From assembly GCA_000434735.1 (NCBI GenBank), contig FR881251.1, positions 54,314 through 66,391 on the forward strand: 12,078 nucleotides of DNA, in the 5' to 3' direction. The stretch comes from Bacteroides sp. CAG:530. GTDB lineage: Bacteria > Bacteroidota > Bacteroidia > Bacteroidales > Bacteroidaceae. Positions 7,649 through 12,078 of this stretch are shown in pieces (the stretch's first letter is position 1; each line of letters opens with the position of its first letter). The translations under genes were made by a program, and so were the position numbers. The notes beneath the pieces were generated by a model. It did no database searches. It was not told the DNA's origin and was given only the letters and a program-made list of their open reading frames with translations.

Positions 7649-8113
7649 GTTTCCCTTGCCATAAAACCACCATATTCAACTTTATTTTGCAACATCAACG
7701 AACCAATCTTTAAATAGTTCGCACCTTACACATAATCCGAAAAAAAGAATTATCTGTCAATGCACGCAGTAATTGGCAAGCTTGCATAAAAAAACTCGAT
7801 AAACCACATTCAATTCTCTATACTTAACCTAAGTTTATAAAAACTAAGCCTAAGAATATATATACTCAGCTTAAGTTTATAAAAACTTAGGATAGAAACA
7901 GACTTCTTCGCACAACAAATACAACTTTTACTTTGCACATCATCAACTTTTCGTTTCTGCATTATAAATCCATTCGCACAACTAACGCAATATTTCACCT
8001 ACAGCGATAAAATATTTCATCCATTACTCTTTCTTGCCAATATATTTCATATATTTACAACAGCGTTATACTATGATGAGCAACGGAATATATTATCACA
8101 TAAATATATCACT
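7649..8113. other. AT-rich intergenic region without a convincing gene
   Basis: This 465-bp stretch between the tRNA terminator and hppA holds no ORF with recognisable protein features. A 62-codon minus-strand frame (7810-7998) is explained largely by the DNA repeat at 7829-7891. GCAAGCTTGC at 7776-7785 is a perfect 10-bp palindrome. Two TATATTT motifs at 8041-8047 and 8050-8056 resemble -7 boxes and probably belong to the hppA promoter, but neither has a final TTTG or a good -33 box. The hppA leader is AT-rich and lacks a Shine-Dalgarno. Confidence 0.6.
7829..7891. repeat. Three tandem 21-bp near-palindromic units
   Basis: Three adjacent 21-bp units occupy 7829-7849, 7850-7870 and 7871-7891. 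Units 1 and 3 share the core TAAGTTTATAAAAACT (7830-7845 and 7872-7887, 42 bp apart). Unit 2 has the same flanks (CTAAG and CTCAG) around an AATATATATA centre. Each unit is an imperfect palindrome with AAGTTT/AAACTT-like arms. A decayed fourth copy may lie at 7808-7828, whose right half TATACTTAAC resembles that of unit 2. The 21-bp period equals two DNA helical turns. The minus strand read as protein gives a seven-residue repeat (LSFYKLR), a by-product of the DNA repeat. Confidence 0.75.
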
Positions 8114-10318
8114 ATGAACAACATCCCATTAGTATTTTGGCTAATTCCAATTGCCAGCGTTGTAGCATTAGGAATGGCATGGTTCTTCTTCCGCACTATG
8201 ATGAAAGAAGAAGAAGGCACAGAGAGAATGAAAGAAATTGCGGCACACGTACGCAAAGGTGCTATGGCATATCTGAAACAACAATACAAGGTTGTGGCCA
8301 TAGTGTTCGTGATACTCGCCATTGTATTCGCATTCATGGCTTACGTACTGAAAGTGCAGAACCCGTGGGTGCCGTTCGCATTCCTTACAGGCGGACTTTT
8401 CTCAGGCCTTGCAGGATTCTTCGGCATGAAAACCGCTACTTACGCTTCTGCACGCACAGCCAACGGAGCACGCACTGGGCTTGACAAAGGCTTGAAGATT
8501 GCATTCCGCAGCGGCGCAGTAATGGGACTTGTTGTAGTAGGACTCGGGCTACTCGATATTGCCATCTGGTTTATTGTTCTTAACGCTGTATATGAAGGCG
8601 AAGCAACAGCCCTCATCACCATAACTACTACCATGCTAACCTTCGGTATGGGTGCTTCTACACAAGCACTATTCGCCCGTGTAGGCGGAGGTATTTACAC
8701 CAAAGCTGCCGATGTGGGAGCCGACCTTGTAGGTAAGGTAGAAGCGAATATTCCGGAAGATGACCCTCGCAACCCAGCTACCATTGCCGATAATGTAGGC
8801 GATAACGTAGGCGATGTGGCAGGTATGGGTGCCGACCTATACGAAAGTTATTGCGGCTCTATCCTATCTACAGCCGCTCTAGGCGCTACAGCCTTTGCCA
8901 TGAATGCCGATATGCAGCTACGCGCCGTGATAGCACCTATGATTATTGCCGCGATAGGAATATTCCTCTCGCTCATCGGTATCTTCTTGGTACGCACCAA
9001 AGAAGGAGCGTCTATGAAAGATTTGCTTCATTCACTGGGACTTGGTACCAATGTTAGTGCAGTTCTTATAGCCGTTGCAACATTTATAATACTGTATCTG
9101 CTGGGCATAGAAAACTGGCTGGGGCTCTCGTTCTCCGTAATAAGCGGTCTTGCGGCAGGCGTTATTATCGGTCAGGCTACAGAATACTACACATCGCAAA
9201 GCTATAAGCCTACGCAAAAGATAGCCGAAGCCTCACAAACCGGACCTGCTACGGTTATTATTAAAGGTATAGGAACGGGAATGATTTCTACCATGATTCC
9301 TGTGGTTACTATCTCTGTAGCCATCATGCTAAGTTATCTCTGCGCCAACGGTTTCGACATGTCGTTGTCGGCTAAGTCTATCAGCATCGGCCTTTACGGA
9401 ATCGGAATTGCCGCTGTTGGTATGCTGTCAACCCTCGGCATTACATTGGCTACAGATGCCTACGGTCCGATAGCCGATAACGCTGGAGGTAACGCCGAGA
9501 TGAGTGGACTTGGCAAGGAAGTTCGCGAACGCACCGATGCACTCGATGCCCTTGGCAACACTACCGCAGCTACAGGAAAAGGATTTGCCATCGGCTCTGC
9601 CGCCCTTACCGCTCTCGCCCTTTTGGCATCGTACATCGAAGAGATAAAAATCGCCATGATTCGCGCCATAGAAAACGGCAAGCAGTATTTCGATGCTGCC
9701 GGAAACGCCTTCGACCCTACAAACGCCACAACCATAGACTTCATCAACTTCTTCCAGGTGAACCTTATTAACCCGAAGGTTCTTGTAGGAGCGTTCCTCG
9801 GAGCTATGGCAGCATTCTTGTTCTGCGGACTTACGATGGGTGCCGTAGGTCGCGCCGCCGAATCTATGGTTCAGGAAGTACGCCGCCAGTTCCGCGAAAT
9901 AAAAGGAATACTTGAAGGAAAGGCTACCCCCGACTACGGTCGTTGCGTAGAGATAAGCACACGCAGCGCTCAGCGCGAGATGATTATCCCGTCGCTGCTT
10001 GCCATAGTTATCCCCATCGTAGTAGGCTTAGTGCTTGGCGTAGCCGGAGTATTAGGTCTTCTTACCGGCGGACTTGCTGCAGGCTTTACCCTCGCCGTGT
10101 TCATGTCAAATTCGGGCGGTGCATGGGATAATGCCAAGAAGATGATTGAAGAAGGTCATTTTGAAGGCAAAGGCAGCGAAAACCATAAGGCAACGATTGT
10201 AGGCGATACTGTAGGCGATCCGTTTAAAGATACTTCCGGTCCGTCGCTAAACATCTTGATTAAGCTAATGTCGATGGTAAGTATCGTAATGGCAGGTCTT
10301 ACAATAGCATTCATGTAA
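8114..10318 (+). CDS. hppA: Membrane-bound, K+-dependent, Na+ (possibly Na+/H+)-pumping pyrophosphatase
   Basis: A 734-residue polytopic inner-membrane protein that splits pyrophosphate to phosphate and uses the energy to export cations. Around 16 hydrophobic segments are visible, the usual number for the family, and the length is typical. The catalytic loops are intact: GADLVGKVEANIPEDDPRN (202-220), DNVGDNVGD (226-234), TDAYGPIADNAGGN (447-460), and the C-terminal NSGGAWDNAKK (666-676) and GDTVGDPFKDTSGPSLNIL (697-715). In GNTTAATGKG (481-490), Ala485 and Gly488 mark the K+-dependent class; K+-independent enzymes have Lys and Thr there. Glu244 in DLYESY (241-246) fits the Na+-transporting group, and characterised Bacteroides homologues move both Na+ and H+. 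Transcribed alone from an AT-rich upstream region; convergent with the helicase gene. Which ion it moves is inference from family. Confidence 0.95.
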   Translation: MNNIPLVFWLIPIASVVALGMAWFFFRTMMKEEEGTERMKEIAAHVRKGAMAYLKQQYKVVAIVFVILAIVFAFMAYVLKVQNPWVPFAFLTGGLFSGLAGFFGMKTATYASARTANGARTGLDKGLKIAFRSGAVMGLVVVGLGLLDIAIWFIVLNAVYEGEATALITITTTMLTFGMGASTQALFARVGGGIYTKAADVGADLVGKVEANIPEDDPRNPATIADNVGDNVGDVAGMGADLYESYCGSILSTAALGATAFAMNADMQLRAVIAPMIIAAIGIFLSLIGIFLVRTKEGASMKDLLHSLGLGTNVSAVLIAVATFIILYLLGIENWLGLSFSVISGLAAGVIIGQATEYYTSQSYKPTQKIAEASQTGPATVIIKGIGTGMISTMIPVVTISVAIMLSYLCANGFDMSLSAKSISIGLYGIGIAAVGMLSTLGITLATDAYGPIADNAGGNAEMSGLGKEVRERTDALDALGNTTAATGKGFAIGSAALTALALLASYIEEIKIAMIRAIENGKQYFDAAGNAFDPTNATTIDFINFFQVNLINPKVLVGAFLGAMAAFLFCGLTMGAVGRAAESMVQEVRRQFREIKGILEGKATPDYGRCVEISTRSAQREMIIPSLLAIVIPIVVGLVLGVAGVLGLLTGGLAAGFTLAVFMSNSGGAWDNAKKMIEEGHFEGKGSENHKATIVGDTVGDPFKDTSGPSLNILIKLMSMVSIVMAGLTIAFM

Positions 10319-10352
10319 GAACGATAATTCATTAATAAGCAATAAAGACACT

Positions 10353-10387
10353 AATCCCCGGCAGATGACCAACATTTGTCGGGGATT
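10353..10387. terminator. Hairpin terminator shared by hppA and the convergent helicase gene
   Basis: AATCCCCGGCA (10353-10363) pairs with TGTCGGGGATT (10377-10387), 11 bp with one G-U pair and a 13-nt loop. It lies in the 79-bp gap between the two converging stop codons and can act from either side. Neither flank has a long T-run (GATGTTTAT on plus, AGTGTCTTTATT on minus), so termination may be moderate. Confidence 0.65.
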
Positions 10388-10397
10388 GATGTTTATA

Positions 10398-11819
10398 TCA
10401 CTCTTCTGTCTGCTCCTTGGGCCAATTCACCAAGTAAAGCTTCTCTGTGGCACGGGTAAAGGCAGTGTATAGCCAGCGGAAATAATCGGGCGACAGCATT
10501 TCGTCGGTCATATAGCCTTGGTCGATGAAAACACGCTTCCACTGACCACCCTGAGCCTTATGACAAGTCACCGCATACGCATACTTAACCTGCAAGGCGT
10601 TATACCACGGGTCATCTTTTACCTTCTTCATCCTATCTCGCTTTATTGTAATATCGGCGTAATCCTCGCACACCGCATTAAACAGACTATCGCTTTGCTC
10701 CTTAGTCAGCGCCGGAGCATCAGAATGCAGCGTATCGAGCAAGATTCTTACATCGAGTTCCAAATCATCGTAATCGGGGAACGACAAGGCTACATCCGCA
10801 AAACGGAAGCCATACATCTCGTGCACACGCCTTACACGCTTCACCACCGCCATGTCACCGTTGGCTATGAAATCAAGTTGTTTGCAATCAGTTCCCCAAA
10901 AGTAATTGTTCTTAGCCACCATCAGCCAATCGCCAGTATTCAACTCGTCCTCACGATACAATATGGTTCCACGAATACCTTTATTATATAGCCCTGCACG
11001 CTTGTTAGAGCGGCACACTATCATCGTCTCGTCCATGCCCACATGATCGTAACTCTCGTTAATGGCATCTATCAACTCACCTCCCGGCAGCACACGTACA
11101 TCGGTAAAGCCCGACACCTTGATGGTAGGCAACGAGAAACAATCATCATCGGCTATATAATGACGAAGGCGAGTAGCGTTATACAGAATGCCGGAGTCGT
11201 TAGCCTGACGCACCACCTGCGTAAGAATGCGCTCAGTAACCTCCAAGCCATAGCCGCGCAACGCATCGGCCGACAGTGCGGGACTCTCTTCTTCGCCTAC
11301 CGGAGGAAGCTGCGCCGTATCGCCAATCAACATCAATCGGCATCCCTGACCGCCATACACATACTGTATCAAATCGTCGAGCAAACGCCCGCTGCCGAAC
11401 ATACCGCCCGAAAGCCCATCATTAGCAATCATAGAAGCCTCATCAACTATGAACAAAGTATGCTGATGAAGATTAGAATTCATCGTAAAATTATCCAACT
11501 CGTTAGAGAACGACTTCTGCCTGTATATCCTGCGATGAATGGTATAAGCCGAATGCCCCGCATGATGCGAGAATACCTTTGCCGCCCTACCAGTAGGAGC
11601 CAGCAACACACACTTCTGTTTCAAACTATCCAGAGTCTTGACTATAGCGCTTACCAACGATGTTTTCCCGGTTCCGGCATATCCCTTCAAAAGGTAAACC
11701 GAGTCATGTTCGGCAGAAAAAAAGAAATCAGGAAAAGAAGTGATAGCAATTTCTTGCTCTTCTGTTGGTTTATAGAGAAAATTTCGTTTAATTTGCTGCG
11801 ATAAATCATCGTTTAACAT
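10398..11819 (-). CDS. RecD-like SF1B DNA helicase (AAA family ATPase)
   Basis: A 473-residue cytoplasmic protein with a complete superfamily 1B helicase motif set: Walker A GYAGTGKTS (46-54), LAPTGRAAKVF (73-83, motif Ia), VDEASM (125-130, Walker B), IGDTAQLPPVG (165-175, motif III), VVRQ (202-205, motif IV), YAVTCHKAQGGQW (415-427, motif V) and YTAFTRA (451-457, motif VI). The order and the HKAQG motif match the RecD/RecD2/Dda/Pif1 group, which moves 5' to 3' on single-stranded DNA. At 473 residues it lacks the long N-terminal region of RecD2, and no RecB or RecC gene is nearby. A stand-alone role in repair or replication restart is likely but not shown. The start at 11819 lies about 30 bp before Walker-independent sequence begins to look coding; no Shine-Dalgarno is seen. 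It diverges from the partial gene at 11916. Confidence 0.9.
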   Translation of the reverse strand: MLNDDLSQQIKRNFLYKPTEEQEIAITSFPDFFFSAEHDSVYLLKGYAGTGKTSLVSAIVKTLDSLKQKCVLLAPTGRAAKVFSHHAGHSAYTIHRRIYRQKSFSNELDNFTMNSNLHQHTLFIVDEASMIANDGLSGGMFGSGRLLDDLIQYVYGGQGCRLMLIGDTAQLPPVGEEESPALSADALRGYGLEVTERILTQVVRQANDSGILYNATRLRHYIADDDCFSLPTIKVSGFTDVRVLPGGELIDAINESYDHVGMDETMIVCRSNKRAGLYNKGIRGTILYREDELNTGDWLMVAKNNYFWGTDCKQLDFIANGDMAVVKRVRRVHEMYGFRFADVALSFPDYDDLELDVRILLDTLHSDAPALTKEQSDSLFNAVCEDYADITIKRDRMKKVKDDPWYNALQVKYAYAVTCHKAQGGQWKRVFIDQGYMTDEMLSPDYFRWLYTAFTRATEKLYLVNWPKEQTEE

Positions 11820-11842
11820 AAGTTGGCATGTAAATATTTGAC

Positions 11843-11879
11843 AGAACTCCCTTGAAGTTCTAGTTATTTATTATTTTTG
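11843..11879 (+). promoter_or_regulatory. Probable promoter with overlapping inverted repeat
   Basis: TATTTTTG at 11872-11879 fits the -7 box TAnnTTTG, 36 bp before the downstream ATG. CTTG at 11851-11854 could serve as -33 with a short 17-nt spacer. It sits inside the inverted repeat AGAACT-N7-AGTTCT (11843-11861), a possible operator. The same 96-bp gap must hold the promoter of the helicase gene on the other strand, for which I see no clear match. Confidence 0.45.
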
Positions 11880-11915
11880 CGCTACGAATATAAACCAAAA
11901 AAAATAAATATTATC

Positions 11916-12078
11916 ATGAAAACAGTTATTAATGCTATTCTGGCTTTATGCGCCATCGCTTTAGTGTACATATGCTATGGCAGCATCATGGGTCCGATCA
12001 ATTTTGACAAAGAAAAAGCTATCCGCGATAAAGCTATTATCGCACGATTAATCGACATTCGTAGTGCACAGCAGGAAT
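11916..12078 (+). CDS. Small membrane-anchored protein of unknown function, N-terminal part
   Basis: An open frame of 54 codons from the ATG at 11916 continues past the window end. It begins MKTVINAILALCAIALVYIC, a single hydrophobic helix (about residues 4-21) that looks like an uncleaved anchor or signal. A charged, helical stretch with KEKAIRDKAIIARLIDIRSA follows. I recall similar uncharacterised proteins in Bacteroidales with the same GPINFDKEKA region, but I know no function. The helix-then-amphipathic layout is loosely like a pseudopilin N-terminus, but the processing site is absent. A sigma-AB type -7 box 36 bp upstream and sensible coding composition support it as a real gene. No Shine-Dalgarno is present. 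Confidence 0.7.
   Translation, partial: MKTVINAILALCAIALVYICYGSIMGPINFDKEKAIRDKAIIARLIDIRSAQQE

Noticed and set aside
7776..7785. Perfect palindrome GCAAGCTTGC
   Set aside because: A single 10-bp palindrome without loop, partner copy or nearby promoter is within chance expectation.
7810..7998. A 62-codon minus-strand ORF with a heptad repeat (LSFYKLR, LSIYILR) and several cysteines
   Set aside because: The repeat follows from the 21-bp DNA array, the DNA is AT-rich intergenic, no promoter or start signal supports it, and no family is recognised.
7520..8113. tRNA gene followed by a gene-poor AT-rich stretch, considered as an integration site of a mobile element
   Set aside because: There is no integrase, no repeat of the tRNA 3' end downstream and no foreign gene; hppA directly follows.
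11043..11804. A 253-codon plus-strand ORF opposite the helicase gene
   Set aside because: The opposite strand carries all SF1 helicase motifs; the plus frame has low-complexity, non-protein-like composition.

Overview
The window is ordinary chromosomal DNA from a member of the order Bacteroidales, most likely Bacteroides or Phocaeicola. The signs are the protein families (a large alpha-2-macroglobulin-like exported protein, a DUF2027-Smr fusion, a DUF3316 protein and a Bacteroides-type membrane pyrophosphatase), promoters of the Bacteroidetes sigma-AB type (TTTG, about 19 nt, TAnnTTTG), and the near absence of Shine-Dalgarno sequences. I cannot settle the species.

Layout. Positions 1-1543 (minus) hold the N-terminal 514 codons of an alpha-2-macroglobulin family protein. 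Its start codon is part of a perfect 17-bp stem-loop. Upstream of it, also on minus, is the DUF2027-Smr gene (1640-2713), the only gene here with a strong Shine-Dalgarno sequence. A 193-bp divergent promoter region separates it from a plus-strand, operon-like run: topoisomerase IV subunit A (parC, 2907-5549), a DUF3316 exported protein (5559-6422) and an S41-family lipoprotein peptidase (6429-7439). The gaps in this run are 9 and 6 bp. A consensus sigma-AB promoter begins seven bases after the peptidase stop and drives tRNA-Leu(UAG) at 7520-7601, which ends in a strong intrinsic terminator. A 465-bp AT-rich gap follows. It has no convincing gene but contains three back-to-back, near-palindromic 21-bp units. 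Then comes hppA (8114-10318), a potassium-dependent membrane pyrophosphatase probably coupled to Na+ transport, ending in a hairpin shared with a convergent RecD-like SF1 helicase gene (10398-11819, minus). A short divergent region with a possible operator leads to a partial plus-strand gene for a small membrane-anchored protein (11916-window end).

Functionally the region mixes DNA maintenance (ParC, Smr protein, RecD-like helicase), envelope proteins (alpha-2-macroglobulin, DUF3316, S41 lipoprotein), ion energetics (HppA) and one tRNA. I see no insertion sequence, integrase, CRISPR array, phage gene or defence cluster. I found no convincing new system; the most interesting signals are regulatory or repetitive: the stem-loop at the alpha-2-macroglobulin start, the 21-bp phased palindromes, and the isolated strong Shine-Dalgarno sequence.
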